DNA of 64,000 nt from Chondrilla cf. caribensis (lineage: Eukaryota > Porifera > Demospongiae > Chondrillida > Chondrillidae). The position numbers and the translations under genes are program-made. This document shows positions 48,201 through 62,154 of this stretch, piece after piece. The stretch covers positions 2,547,930-2,611,929 of the forward strand of contig OZ026567.1 of assembly GCA_964020155.1 (NCBI GenBank), read 5' to 3'. The notes under the pieces are model-generated. The model saw only the letters and a program-made list of their open reading frames with translations. It did not search any database and was not told the origin of the DNA. The stretch's first letter is position 1, and each line of letters opens with the position of its first letter.

Positions 48201-50152
48201 AAACCCAACATGAACCTTGTACATCGATTAAACCCAACATGAAACCTGTCTGGTACTTTGTGCTGTGTCCAATTTCCCGTGCACACATCAGTGTCCTGTG
48301 TCCCTTCACTGACATGTCCACAGTTTTTCCTTTATCTATTGCCAAACCACAATATAATAAGAATATTTAGTACTGTAGCCTCTTGGCTCATAATGTTATG
48401 GTGATATCTTGGTTAGTGGATTTTTTCTTACCTTATTTTCTTTCATTGTTTGTAGGATGTTAAGTTAGTGGACAAAAGCATTTATTGCTTCTCCAGGCTG
48501 ATCAACAATTTGTCCACAAAGCCTGTAAGCCACTGTCTTTCTCTGTTGTATTATTGAATTATCATTGTCCATTCAAAATTCAATGATGATACTTTTTACT
48601 AACAGAAATTACTCGAAGAAATTTGCTCTCACGGTCTTCTTACAAATTTACAACAATTGGTGAGTTATTTTGTCTCTTTTTCTTGTATTTAAACAATATT
48701 GTTGATTAATGTATTGTTATACTCCTTCATGCAGCTTGTTGTCTCCCCACCTGTACTTGTTGAATCCACTTTTGTATTGGTGTTCCAAATGCTAAGCAGA
48801 CTATGCAGCCTGTGTCCTAGAATTGCTGTACAGCTTATGAAGATATGTGAGTGACTTCGCGGAATTGGGAAGGTTGCGTTGTCTTTCAACTCTATGGCAG
48901 TTCAATAGATCCAGTACATATTCATATGTACGTATCATATTGCTTAGGAAGATCAAAAGGAAAAGTCCACTCATGTCCACAATGTGAACACACATCTTAC
49001 TTGTTTCAATTAACCTTTGGAGATTATATATGTATTTGTATATGCTACATACATGGTACAATTTCTTTGCTTGTCTAGGTGTACTTAGCCCTTGGTAATT
49101 AATTATTAAGTTATCACTGCTTTAGCACACCTAGGCCACTTGTGACTGTGACATATCACTTTTGATAACTAAAAAATACCGCACACACCCAATTGTAAGA
49201 TGATTCACTCCTTCAAGTGGTATCAATGAACTAGTGTTACTTTCATTCTGTATTCAATACTGTCAAAAACTCTTGATATAGTTTGACCAGTTTGAGTGAT
49301 GGTTATCTGTGTTTTTATTAATTCAGTAACAATCAACAATGTAGCAATAACAATGGTACCATCCCATGCATGACACAATCTAATTATGACCCTCTCAAGC
49401 AGAATGCAGAGTTATGATCACAAGTGTGACTGTATTACATCTGCACATCTCACTTAATAGGGGTGTACCTAATACTGAAAAATCATAACTTACAGTATAA
49501 TTCAATTTGGTGCTGGTGGGTGTATAATTATTACATACTTTCTTACTGATCTCCAGGTATTGTTGAAACCCTACACTATCTCATTACTGAAGATGAAACA
49601 CCTCTTGTCGGTAAAACTATGGTGAGTTTGTACTGTGATAACTTGTTGTATATCGATTTTGTACATTCATGAATACATTTGTATGTGTTTTTACAGATGA
49701 CAAGATCTCCATCAGAATTTAGTGAATTTATCAGCCTCTTAAGGTACTGTTTAGCACTAGATTTATACTAGTTCCTTTGTAGTACTAACATGTCAGTCTT
49801 GTTTATTCAATTTTACGTATATATTTTCACAGCGAACTTCTACCACCACTTCCAACAGATGGTAAGAACATATTTTTTCTATCCTTGTATACCTTGACAT
49901 GCATCCTTTTCTGCATGTGCAATAGTGTACATATTGTGTGCACGCTATGAATTAGTCTCTCATTATCTGCAAGCTTTATCAAGCACTACGTATGTGTATT
50001 TTATGGTTGTGTCATGAAAGGATCCATCCACATAAGTGCATATTGATAACAATACTCTACACTACTAATATTTATGAATGCTCTCATTAAAGTGTGTCTT
50101 ATTGTCTTCTGCAGGAATATTCGAGATCAATAGTGAAGTTTCAAAGTCTCAT
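45283..50152 (+). other. TRIP12: TRIP12-like exons 1-15 (ARM-like region)
   Basis: Exons: 45283-45310, 45405-45544, 45644-45709, 45776-45808, 46119-46214, 46748-46840, 47445-47498, 47620-47727, 48456-48524, 48606-48659, 48735-48846, 49557-49621, 49697-49743, 49833-49861, 50115-50152. All phases agree. Exon 3 ends in a GC donor (CTG|GCAAGT). The protein starts [19 protein letters not shown] and reaches the first ARM-like helix within 25 residues, so the long basic, disordered N-terminal region of vertebrate TRIP12 is missing or lies on unrecognised upstream exons. Confidence 0.85.
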
Positions 50153-53100
50153 GTATGTTTTTATGTGAAGATGTGCACATGTACATTTTCATATGTACTC
50201 CATGTGTGTGATAAATCAATGAGTTGACTATACCACATGATAATTAGGAGCAGTATTGTGATTGTACGTTGGTTGGTAACGTGCTTATGTACACACTGAA
50301 TGATGCACAAGTGTATGAACTACAGTACTCGTGTGACGCACTGTCTACGTAATCGTTAGCACAAGTAAACAAACTTGGAGTAGTCATATCAGATATCAAT
50401 CTATTGACTGCTATGCCTAGTCATCTACAAACTGTATGTACATGCATCTATATTAATATCCCTTTCCACTTTTTGTGTTAGACTAGAACTGAGTTAATGA
50501 TCCATGTATACTCAACTATGCCATTGTGTCAGTTCCTACATACAGTATCTTGTTCTGTATATGTTGGGTATACACATTCTATGCTTTTACTGTACATGTT
50601 GAATCCCCTCTGATCTAGACGATTGTATGGCTTTGGCAGGGTGATAATGAAGATTGGCATGAGTATGATGCTTCTTCCCATCAGTTAATCGAAGTATGTT
50701 TGTACGTATGCATATGTTTGTTTTATTGTAAAGGGTTTCTATGTACATCCAAAGTTCTCATATGTAATAGTAAGTACTACAGATAAGTACCTTGAAGATG
50801 ACCAAACGCAACAATGTTGCAGGCTGCTCATCATGTCCTGCAAACAGTCGCTTTTACATGTCTATTTGTGTCCTCTTTCAAATAAAAGCAACATACATAC
50901 TATGTATACTATGTAAGATTTTATGTCTTTTAAGAAATGTGCATAATATCAAGTAAACTTGGAAAATTTGTAAAGATTCCTTGTTTTTTTTTGATGTATG
51001 CAACAGCAATCACAATCAACTGTACATATATTTGTCTTTGTATGTTATGCAGGCCTGTAGTACTTTACAGTGTTATTAGGTACAGTATGTACATGTGTAC
51101 TTACAATGCATAAGTGAGCACTTTTTTTCTTTTATGTTTCTTTTATGGTATACTATTTATGAAACTTTTGGTCTTGAATACTCTGTAGATTATTGTTTAT
51201 TGTTTCTTATATAATCAAGCATGTCATACGTATCATGTCAGTGCTTAGAGTGGTACTGTATTATCCCCTTCCACCAGGAATCGGTGAACAGTAAACAAAC
51301 TAATGTTATGTTACTAATCAATGGAAGAACATACACTATAGACTTTGTGTCCATGAAGCAGGTTTGGTGATATAATTGCAAGGATTCAACTTTTTATTGT
51401 TAGTTAGAAGTAACTACACCTTGCTTGTATTTCACTCCATGTAAATAGTTCAATGTACAAAGTGGACATGTTCGTAATGTTAAAAAGGTGGAGAAGAGAG
51501 TGAAGGTATCAGCATATGATCCATCAACTGATGAAAGGTTCATTTTTTGGAAAGAGAATCCCAGTTTTTATGATGACTTTATCAAGGTGCAGTACATCTG
51601 AACAATTGTTAATGCCAGTTTAATTTGCAATTATTTGTCACTTACTTTATTATTGACTGCTGCAGCGTTTGTTTTTCTTGGTGTACGAAGCGCACGTGAC
51701 AATGGTTGGTTTTCACAATTGTTTCCTGGTGTTAATTTGTTCATAACTTCTATTGATGCAACTTAGGAGCACCCTCTACTCCGTCTGAAGTCTTTGTACT
51801 GTATTTTAAGAAACATTTATTATGCAAGGTGAAATTGTGGCATGATACTAATCATCAAATGTGCTAGGTAATGGTTCTTGTCCTTCAGGAGAAGTGTCCT
51901 AACTGATGTTCTGAAGAGTATTCCCATCTCAAGGTTGGTGTCACTTTCTTTTATATAAAATGAACTAACTATAATGTATGTTTGTGGTCATGTTAGTCAT
52001 TTAGCTATGCTCCTGACAGACTCTAATTTAAGGTATGTATGCCTCAGTGATAAATTGTAGGTAGCATTCAAATTTGATTTTGCAAATTATATGCAACTTC
52101 AATTCTTGCTGTGTAGAATCATTGTTGGATGTATTCAGCTAGCTGATGTACTAATGAGGAAGCTACCAGAGATTTTTCAAGTTTATTTTCGTCGTGAAGG
52201 TAGGAGTTGTTAATTGTGCATGTCCATCTACAGTATGTACGTAATGCTGGGCAATATATCGATATTTGTAGTTACATATATTCACGATATCTGAACAACT
52301 GTCCCTATATGTTGGATAACATTTAAATTATCATGTAGGATATTATATCATTATTTGTTATACATGAAAGTCTATCCATAGATCCACTACAGCAGTGATA
52401 ATGTTATTTATAGCCTGATCTTGCTGTTGGACACATATCTGGACATCAGCCATGTGTAGCTACATATTGCTGAAGTCTGTTGAGAGGTGTCAATACATGT
52501 GTGCAAGTAATTATAGTTGATGATCTCATCACGAGAATAGTACAATGTTTAATCATATCAAGATATTGAGGGGAAACACACTCTCAAGTGAATATTGCCC
52601 AACACTACATACATTTATGTACAGTATACTTTATGCTACGAGATACATACTAGTTGTACCCCACTTTCGGTGTGTACTATGCGGATGCACTAAGTGTTAG
52701 GAATAGATTGACCTGAGGCTGCTCCCTTGGCCAATCTATTCCTAATGCTTAGTACATCCGCACAGTACACACCGAAAGCAGGGTATAACTACTACATGTA
52801 CATGCAGATGCCTGTAGATACACAATATACAGCTAATCTAGATCTTTATGTGTGACAATGCCATTACGTATGTAAATGTTTCTATTATGCAGGTGTGATG
52901 CACAAAATGAAAATTGCAACGTCTAACTGTTTGAAATTGTCTGTACGTGTAAATTTGGTGCTATATCCCTCTGAACTATTACTATTATTGTACTATTTTT
53001 ATCACCAAAGTTATGAAACATACATAGAGTCCTTTGTATTTTATTCATAGGAACAAAAACCTGTCGAAAGTAGCAAGGAGGGAACAACTGTACCCACTAC

Positions 53101-56100
53101 ACCGTCTGGTTTTGAGTCAGTATTGTTTTGTCCACTCAACAATTGTTCCATTTTATAGTGTATATGCACTATTTTATTGAATGTTCTCACCTCCACCTCC
53201 TGTTGGTAGGAGGTTTTCAAGTGTTTTGAGGAGAAGTAGCAGTCGTTTGAAGAGACTCCTTTCCAGGAGAGATCCTGATGTTGACAGCAAGGAAGAACCA
53301 TCAACGGAGGAACCTCAAGTACTTCTCCTTTGTGTGGGAATAATTTTACATTAGTACCTTATTCTAAATTTCCCTTTCATAGCATCCAAAACTGAAACAA
53401 CCAAGGTCATCAAGAAGAATGACCAAGTACACTCAGTGGATAGCAACGCAAAGTGAGCTGAAAGTGTATATGTATCCCGATTAGTGATATTGTCACTACA
53501 GATCAAAAGGATTGACTGAAGTACATTCACGATGTGCTGGAGTACAACACTGACCTTATTAGTAATGTGCCCTGGTATTAATTAATCAACAGACATTGTT
53601 ACATGCACATTGTGTATTCTCAGCTGTATTCTTGGGAATGTACAGCTCAAGCCACTCTTCGATGTTCTCAGAGGTTGAAAAAGGATGTTTCTCAGATTTT
53701 CTATTAGAAAAAGCTATAACTGTTGCTTCGTTTGTTCTGTAAGTATCCTAAGGCTCGTTGGTTCGACAAGTTTCTGCTTTCGTTCGGTAAATATTCTGAA
53801 GCTCGTTGGTTTAGCAAGTTTCCTTGTTTGTTCAGTAAGTATCTTGATGCTCGTTGGTTCGGGAAGTATGGGCCAACTCGAATCCATCTGAATGAGTTGA
53901 TAGCGACCTCCAGCTCTGATAAAGCCATTTTTCTTCAATGTTGTAAGCGAAATCCATCTCAGCTATTGGTAATCGCACTTTGAACAGGATACATAATAGT
54001 TGTACATTATATGTACATATGTATGTAATATAATACCTCTAGTATCTCTTTATTAAACCCCATTTCCAGCAAGTGTAAATTTGTTGTGAAACATTACAAT
54101 CCTGTTCTGCACAGGTGATAGACTGTTGTCTGTGTGGGAATTCAGTGAAAGTCTTGACAGCCATGAGGCTTTTGTACCACTGAGGAAACTAGAAGAAATC
54201 ACTGACAAGCTTGCTTCCAAAGTACGTAAACATTCTGTAAAAGATAGAAATCATTGTTTGAAATATTTGTTGCAATATCCATACTTTTCATAAAGGACAT
54301 TCAAGTAGTACAGAAATCTTTGGTATGTTATCCTAATGTTGTCTAGACAAACTGTCAGTGCAGTTAATCTAAAGCAAGAACTGTTACACACTTTAGGAAG
54401 GGCTAAGAGACTTGTATTCAAATATTGAGACATGTCCCACACCTTTTGAAATGATGCATTGTGAACTTGCACAGAAGTTATTATGGTAAGTCCTGTGCAG
54501 TGTCTTTAGTAGTTTTATATATGTGTTATATTAGTGTACATTGAGGAATTATAACGAATATATTTTACGTGCTAAATGCATTCCTTTCTCCATAATATCT
54601 TGGTTATAGTCTCTTAGCAGAAAAGTGTCGTGTGTCTGACCCTCTGTGGGTTGCCAATGTTCAGTGTTTCTTACAAGTCTTTTGTGCAGTTGAGGTCTGT
54701 ACTTTGTGTTGATTATCTCAAACAACAGCTTAATCACATTCATATTACCCTGTAGGCCATAGACAGTCAGCGTGAAAGTTTCAAGCATCTCATTCATCAA
54801 CTACACATGTGCCTGAATCAAGTCGAACATTTTCCAGTAGTTATGCCTAGTCTGTTTGGCTCCAAGTGTGTACCATTAGTTTTCTTAGTTGTGCGTCCGT
54901 ACCTTACATGTTGTGTACTTTGTATCTCAATTGTGCAGAGACATTGGTTCCATGGCTTTTTTGAGCAATCGTCCATTGAATGTGAGAACATGATCCATCT
55001 ATGTATCTTGAAATGTTATAACCTTATGTCTTTAATTGTATTTGTTTCCATCAATACTTGATTTTTCCTTACTCCTTGCTAGTGTAAACTGGAGAGACAT
55101 CCATCTGACTTCACTTGCAAAAAGTTAGAAGCTGATGTTATTAGAGTACACCCGTTGGCAAGTATCAAGGTTTGCTCAACTGTAATTTACATACATTTAT
55201 CCACAGTTATAAAATGATTTTTTAATGTCTTTGACTATTCGCATGTGTATGTATGTACATAAGTAGACGTTTATTTAGTGTTCAAAGCATGCGTATGAGG
55301 GCAGGATTTCATTCAAAGAATATTTATACCCATATGCCCATGTCTTATCCAGAATAGTACAAGTTGATATAAGTATTGAAAAATTGTATCAGCAAAATGC
55401 TTGGAAACTTCATACAATAGCTAGGGTTTTATACAGTACTAGCTGCATTTCCCACCCATGGTGTGGGCAACTCAGTTTGAAGTTGTCAGAATGGTGTGAA
55501 ACTGTTGAAAATCTAGTTTACTGCTGACTCCCCGCAGACATGAGTGGTGGTTATTATCATATAACTTTTTAATGATTTGCTGCCCTTCTGAAAATACGGG
55601 AGTTTTGTGGTTTCGGTATTTTTGAAGTTAAGTGACAATACCCACGCATCGGGATACTTATACGTATAATATACACGTATATATGTATGCATATACTGTT
55701 TTTCAGCAATGATGCTATGATATAATAATTGTTTACTCTTCCACTCTCCCCCATCACTAGACAGTGGAGAACTATCTACTATCAAGAGTATGTCATCATA
55801 AGTCAAAGGTACAGTTTCTCAATTCCCATTTACAGTACTGTACGTTCAAGGTTTACATACATATCATAAGACTAATGTTAGCAAATGCTATCAGAGAGAG
55901 TGATCTATTCATATTATCCAGTTTATGCTTGTTTCAAGATGTTATTTGAGGGAGTAAATTACTGCTTCTTACTTAAGTACCTTGCCTATTTTTCATAGAC
56001 ACTATCTGATTCTAAGAACAAAAGTGGGTGAGTTGCTGGTATGTACTTGAGCTTATGTCTCGGGTGATAATCTGTAGAGGTTATTTAAAGCCAACCTATG

Positions 56101-59100
56101 TGTAAGTACTTGACTGCTTACATGTGTTTCCATTCCACCTACATTTTGGGATGAAACAGTATTGATCGGAAGATGACAGATGCAATGGCTGTGAGTGTGA
56201 AAGTATTCTGATACTTTGTGAGTAGGTTACTATATTTAGACATTGTTTATTGTAGCTTGAAACAAGCAGTCCAAGTAAAAAGTGAGATGTGTGTGTGTGC
56301 ATGTGTGTGCGTGTGTGCGTGCGTGCATGCATGCGTGTGTGAATATGATGTTCCTACTATCAATTTTATTGTATTATTTGCCCCATTTGTGAATAAAACA
56401 GTCAAGCTCTTGAGTTGCTTGTCGGAGAGACTGTACTCCCTAAACATTCAACTGTTGTGGAAGCGCTGCTCCAGTGCTCGGCATCTTCTAGCTATGAATC
56501 AGCTTCTGTCTTAACCCATTCATTCTGGGCCAGATCACACACTATCTAGTGAGTGAGCTGAGAGCACTGTCTGTGTTTGACTACAATGATGATGTACCTA
56601 TCTGATTTATGTATCTGTAGCTATCGCAAGGCTGTATCTGGGTTGGTTAGTCAAGCAAGTAATGAGTCTCCTAGTTTGGATGTCAAGGGGATTGCCAGTG
56701 AATCTCGTACGTTGTATGATTGGTTGATTAGATTTACTGTTTATTATGATATGACCCTGCTAACATGTATATATGTACGTATGCGATCTAGAAGAATGTA
56801 CTGCAGGAAAAGAGCTAATTCACAGGCAACAGAAGCAGTTGGCATGGCTTTGTAAAGAAATCAACCAGAGTTTCCCGCAAAGTACACTTGTGTATAATTT
56901 TGCATGTTGTAACACAAGGTTACCTAGGTAACCTTATCTCTCTTAGATGATGAACTTCAATACCTGATATTGAAATTATTAAGGTTGTTCTATCTACTGT
57001 ATCGACACTGGCAGCTGGTGATTTCAAATCCTTCCTCTGTATGTTCCATATACTGCAAGCATACAGTCATATACATCAACATTTTGTGTGTACTTATTGT
57101 TACCTACGTATGTATGTGTTTACATAGCCTCAACAGCAGAGAATTGTAATGTCAAAGTCAGACTTTACCAATCATTACTTGGCTTCCAAAGTAACCAGAC
57201 AGCTTCAAGGTGAAGTACAAGTGTTTGTGTGTAACTTAGTTGAAGTACACTTTGCATGACTGTTTCATTTGTTTGATGCAATTCTACTTATACTTGCATA
57301 TGTATACTTATAGATGGTTTGACAATTGCAACTGGTCATTTTTCTTGGTGGCTTACTGTCCTACCAAGGATCTGGTAACAAAGCATGCATATTGCAGTTG
57401 AGCTGTTGATTGCCAATCTTTATCATGTTTCTGAATTTCCATTTGTGTAGTCCATTTCTGTTTCCATTTGATCTGCGAGTCAAATTATTCTATGTTACTT
57501 GTTTTGGTCACGAAAGAGCAATCATCAAAATGCAGGTATGTATGCACTTTATTCGATCAGCTTTCTGGATATTAGTACACGTACAGTGGAACCTACATAA
57601 ACCAGTGTACCAAGATTCTACTTGTGTATGATAGCATACAATAATGTAGGATCTAAACAAAATGTTTGGTTTTATAGGGATTCCTGATTAAAAAGGGTTC
57701 GGATTAGAGTGATTTTGCTATAATATTATTCTATGTGATCGAGAAACATTAATGGGTGATGTGCTATATCTACGGTGCAAACATGTGTGTTATGTATTCT
57801 AATGTGTGTATATAAGTTAATGTACTAAAATAATAATCTACATATGTACTGTATGTTGTCAATATACTAAACTTCTTAACTCGTCATTACTAGGAACACC
57901 AAGCTGATACAGGTGCTGTCGAGGGTCACGAGAAAGTAGTCCCACAACTTGAAAAGAGTAGAGTACGTGAAAATATGCATAGTACACATGATAATGCGGT
58001 GGCATATTAAGCGTTTACCACTGTAGTAACTATTTTGTGTGTTGTCTCCATTCTTAGCATTGTATCCTGAGACAAAACATTCTTGAACAGGTTGAGAGAA
58101 TATTTGAGGAGTTAGGAAGCAGTAGGAAAATGTTGGAGATTGAATATGATGGCGAGGTTAGTGTGACGTACTGGACAAACGCTGTTCATGCTAAAGTGTA
58201 CAGAAGTGATACCTAACAACATTATACTATTGTATACATTTCTTTAGCATCCAAATAAATATTGCAGCACATCTGTGTATGAATTTATGATATCCTTATA
58301 ATATTACTTTATCTCTTGTTATGCATTTCAATTTCTAGTTAGTTAAATTGTTACTATAGTGTATTTTTACAATATAATATTATATGTACATACATGTACG
58401 TACCTTCGCAGGTTGGAACAGGTTTGGGCCCTACAATGGAGTTCTATACCCTTGTTTCGAGAGAGTTTCAGAGAACAGATTTATGTCTTTGGAAAGGGGA
58501 TAAGTATGATGCTTATGATTCTTCTGCAGGTGAGCGGCTTCTTACACTACAACATGATACCCAAATACTATTATCACTGGTCAACTGTACTGTAAAAATA
58601 CATAGAGCAAATGTACATATAGTTAGTGTACATATGTGAATAAGTTGTTACGTATTTCCACTACCATAGGGATTCTTAGACAATATTTTCTTGCAAAACA
58701 TGGCCTGTTTCCTGGTAAGAATGTATATCCCAAACTGTAGTGAACCTAGTGTACTGTTGTGTGTGTGTGTGTGTTGTACATAATAACAGTATGTATTCAT
58801 GTGTGTGCTGTACTGGTGCCTTCACTGACCAGCTCCACTTCATGTCAATTCCAACGAGAAGGAAATAAAAGAAAGATGTCGTTACTTCAATTTAATGGGA
58901 AAATTCCTAGCAAGAACCCTCTTAGATTCCAGACTGGTAAGCTTTTTATAATTGATTATGTATACTTACATATGTATTATTCTACCCAAGTATAAAGTAA
59001 AAAGTATCTTAGCTAATAATTGTGTACATACATAGTGTGCCCAAGCAGGCTCAGGCCCTGCGGGTGAGGTCTGCACCTCTCCAAGGCAGGTACTTCAGAT

Positions 59101-60814
59101 GGACTATTTTCTACAACCAAATGGAGTCTAGTGGAGATATACTGTATGATCATAACTTCCAAGCCTACTATAATATGGCAGCTTTGTGTACAGTATGTAG
59201 TATTTATACATCCTATCTCATGAGCCATACTGGTTAATTTCCCACTACTATACTCACAAATCTGTATACAGTGTATGTTCGTTCTTCTTGTTGATAAGGA
59301 ATGGATACTTTTACCTGTACAAATGTACATCCAATGCTTCAGGTTGATATGCAGCTGAGTCGCCCATTCTGTAAATGGATCTTGGGAATGAATGATGCAT
59401 TTACTTTGGAAGATCTTCAGGTTCAGTTATTTTGTCTACTGATTCCAAGTCCATGTATACATAAAACAATATTCAATGTGGATACCTTAGTCACACGTAT
59501 ATCTCCTCCACCGTATACAGGATGTAGATCCCGTGTTTGCATCTTCCTACGCTTACTTACACAAGCTTGCTCATTCTCAGGTACTACTATATGTGAACTG
59601 CTTGGTATTGTTCCTATACAGTCCCTACCTGTCTTGGTGATTTCATCGATTAATTTAATTGATTATTTCAATGAAATAAGCACTGTAATATTCATATGTA
59701 TGTATGTAGGAATCAGAGGAGACATTGCATCTTGTGGAATCTTTGAATCTCAATTTCACATTGCCAGGTTATGAAAATTTCGAATTGAAGGTAAGAAACA
59801 TTCTTAATAGTTTTTTACTAGCATTCTGTATGTATGAGCATACATAATATCCGTGTTATAAATAATTGCTGAAATTTCCATAGCCTGGTGGTTGCTCCCT
59901 TTGTGTAAGTCATCAGAACCTACTGGAATACCTTGAAGTAAGCTTGTTAACCTTGCAGCACTTACTTTGATTTGCTTATATCTAGTTTATTATTTGTTTG
60001 GATGTGAATTTATGCAGCTTGTCTTTGATTGGATTCTGGTCAAAGGAGTGGAAATGCAATTTACCGCCTTCAAAGATGGATTTAACTCTGTTTTCCCCGT
60101 CCACTATGTTAGCACTTTTCACCCCGATGAGGTATGCATGTGTTTGAATAAATGTGTACGTACAGTATATTGAGTGCAAAATGTGACTGCTCCACCTTAG
60201 TACAATGATGCCAATTTATGTTATAATATTATGTCAATTATTACAGTATTATCTTATTATCATATTATTGTCTTATCCTATTATCTTATTATCATATTAA
60301 TATCATATTATCTGAACTATTTATTATTATTATATCTATGTCATTTAGATCCCAAGTTTGTTGTGTGGTGATCAACTTCATTTGTGGAATATAAGGGAGT
60401 TACAGGAGCATGTTAAATTGGATCATGGCTATTCATATGATAGCAGGGTTGTGCAGGCTTTCTTCCAGATCATGACATCTTTTAATAGAGATGAACAACA
60501 GAAGTTTCTACAATTTGTCACAGGAAGTCCTAGGCTCCCTATTGGAGGTAGGTTTATATGTGGTAATATTATGCTGACAAATGTAACCCATAGCAGTATC
60601 ATCATTCTCATCTGCAGGATTCAGCAGTTTGACTCCTCCTCTCACAGTTGTTAGAAAGTCCGTAGAGCAAGGAACTAATCCAGATGGTTACTTACCATCT
60701 GTGATGACATGCATGAATTATCTCAAACTACCGGAATACAGTTCTTTGGAAGTGATGAGAGAGAGAATCCTGATTGCTTTGAACCAAGGACAAATGTCTT
60801 TTCATCTTTCCTGA
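45283..60814 (+). CDS. TRIP12: TRIP12/Ufd4-type HECT E3 ubiquitin ligase (58 coding exons, ~1,518 aa)
   Basis: Nuclear E3 ligase family that ubiquitylates ubiquitin-fusion-degradation and other substrates. The spliced model is open throughout. In order: ARM-like helical repeats ([64 protein letters not shown]), a WWE domain ([17 protein letters not shown]), a second helical region ([34 protein letters not shown]), the conserved [17 protein letters not shown] block, and a C-terminal HECT domain ([20 protein letters not shown] to the final FHLS) with catalytic Cys at 60,710-60,712 in [13 protein letters not shown]. Vertebrate TRIP12 is near 2,000 aa; the difference is mainly a missing long disordered N-terminus. 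Weakest junctions: exon 25 donor near 53,119-53,124 and exon 28 acceptor near 53,801. Intron 3 uses GC-AG. Confidence 0.93.
50619..53452 (+). other. TRIP12: TRIP12-like exons 16-27 (WWE domain and second helical region)
   Basis: Exons: 50619-50693 and 51278-51361 (most of the WWE domain), 51449-51586, 51666-51704, 51767-51828, 51889-51933, 51997-52032, 52117-52199, 52893-52942, 53051-53124 (donor uncertain; 53,119 is the stronger GT but breaks the phase), 53210-53318 (Arg/Ser-rich, [17 protein letters not shown]), 53383-53452. WWE domains bind poly-ADP-ribose; the two tryptophans ([13 protein letters not shown]) are present. Confidence 0.82.
52651..52791. mobile_element. 141-bp foldback MITE in a TRIP12-like intron
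   Basis: Inverted arms begin TAGTTGTACCCC and TAGTTATACCC and share CTTTCGGTGTGTACT and TTAGGAATAGATTG. The central loop is ~20 bp. It lies in the intron between exons 23 and 24. Confidence 0.7.
53722..53875 (+). repeat. 48-bp repeat in triplicate at a TRIP12-like exon start
   Basis: GCTCGTTGG recurs at 53,753, 53,801 and 53,849, exactly 48 bp apart. The unit includes a T-rich stretch, a GTAAGTAT-like string and the GCTCGTTGGTT core. In frame it would encode a 16-residue repeat (KYxxARWFxKF). The repeat spans the only phase-compatible acceptor I found for exon 28, in the second copy. Confidence 0.7.
53802..57535 (+). other. TRIP12: TRIP12-like exons 28-46 (linker and pre-HECT region)
   Basis: Exons: 53802-53942 (start tentative), 54115-54221, 54397-54485, 54610-54694, 54756-54867, 54941-54981, 55083-55169, 55761-55808, 55999-56027, 56078-56101, 56160-56190, 56256-56281, 56402-56548, 56621-56706, 56792-56881, 56947-57017, 57128-57209, 57314-57374, 57451-57535. 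Phases agree. Recognisable pieces: [60 protein letters not shown]. Confidence 0.78.
57894..60814 (+). other. TRIP12: TRIP12-like exons 47-58 (HECT domain)
   Basis: Exons: 57894-57962, 58058-58156, 58412-58529, 58670-58714, 58833-58936, 59343-59420, 59521-59580, 59710-59790, 59884-59937, 60018-60131, 60349-60547, 60618-60814. The N-lobe starts around [20 protein letters not shown] and [16 protein letters not shown]. The C-lobe has [27 protein letters not shown] and the thioester Cys in SVMTC. The conserved -4 Phe of HECT ligases is present in the C-terminal FHLS. Confidence 0.92.
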
Positions 60815-61866
60815 AACAATAATGATAAATGGCCAATTTTTCATATTATACGTTCGTATTATAGCTATCAATATATAATTTTATGTCTGATCTGCTAAGT
60901 TTCATTCACATTTACCTGCAACCAAGTATGAATATTATCAATTTGACTTGAATTTTTATAATTCACTTGTGTATAAATTAATAATTGTATTTATAATAAT
61001 ATTATTACAGTGGAATCGCGCTAAATCGAACAAAGTTCTAAGTCCCTGCAGCTGGACAAGCGTTATACACAAGTATAGGAAAGTCCCTCGTTAGTTCGAA
61101 TGTCAATCGCGTTACTGGAGCATTTTAGAGGAACATGCTATTACAAGAATGTGCATTTAACAACAATAAGAGTAATAGAGAGTCAATAAATCATAGCTCC
61201 ATCGTTTCTAACTCTCTGCGTACTCTTTGAAGGATTTTGAAGTTCTTGGAAAGATTTGAAAAGAAAGTAATAATGGAAGTAGCAAGGAAACACGACTACG
61301 AAAGATTGAAAGAGGAGCAGCTGGTGGTCTTTACTGCCTCCTCCAACTCTTCCAGTCTCTTCCTTGCCTTAACAACGTAATGCAGCTGGCGCAAATATAA
61401 TCACTAGGGCGAAATTGCGGTTCCTCGAACGAGAAATCGGGCATCAGTAGGCTTTCTAACAAGAAGGATTTGATGTTTTGGCGCACAGGTTCTGCTGAGA
61501 TTCCCAAAAGCGTGAATCTTTTTTTTCTTTTCGGACGAGCTCGACGCTGATGGCTTCAAGCAAATACGGCAATCGTCCGGTCTCCAATCGACTTCCATTG
61601 CTCCACTATATGCCTCGATTGAAAGCGCTACTAATATCACCTTGTTTGTGGGTGTTGATCCATAAAGTGTTAAGCGTGGGCGGAACTGAAACCGTCGAGT
61701 TATCTACCAGACCCTCTTCCCGCCGGGACGCAGTCCCAATTTTAAAATTGGAGGCGGGAATGGGTCAAGCTACATCAGACTAGTACTGATTGCGATGTTG
61801 TATTTCAAATTGCTGTATCGAGTTGTATTCGGATGTTTCGATCGCGTTTGTTATGCGTTCCGATGA
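60815..61866. other. Downstream region with transposon scraps
   Basis: A CAGTGGAATCGCGCTAAATC string at 61,011 looks like a Tigger-type terminus without a clear partner. On the minus strand 61,598-61,404 is open and reads PDDCRICLKPSASSSS then KKIHAFGNLS, resembling a first exon with a CxxC zinc-binding start; family not recognised. A small foldback (arms GACCCTCTTCCCGCC and its mirror) lies at about 61,713-61,770. Otherwise nothing. Confidence 0.35.
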
Positions 61867-62154
61867 TCTTATAACTAGTCTAACTAGTTAGACCGCCTCC
61901 TGCCTGATCCGAAACGTTTCGGGTGGGAGACGGTCTAACATAGATAGCGATTAGTTCACACCTCTGGCGCGTGACTTTCAGCGAATCAGAAGTTCTTTGC
62001 CCAGAATTCTGGGCAAAGAATTTTTGATTAATGAGATGGGTAACGGAAGTGACCGTAGTGTGAAGGTGCACACACAGTACATTTTGATCGTCTATGGTTG
62101 AGATGAACGGAGCTTTGCCTTTCGCCTAATCGAGGATCAAGCGAGAAAGCATCG

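Noticed and set aside
53505..53590. TRIP12-like exon starting ATCAAAAGGAT with an in-frame TGA (53,513-53,515)
   Set aside because: It first looked like a premature stop in the ligase, but exon 27 (ending 53,452) can be joined in phase to an exon from 53,802 without it, so this stretch is better read as intron.
59022..59237. 71-codon open frame in the TRIP12-like intron between exons 51 and 52
   Set aside because: No domain, not in phase with the flanking exons, and the HECT alignment is continuous without it.
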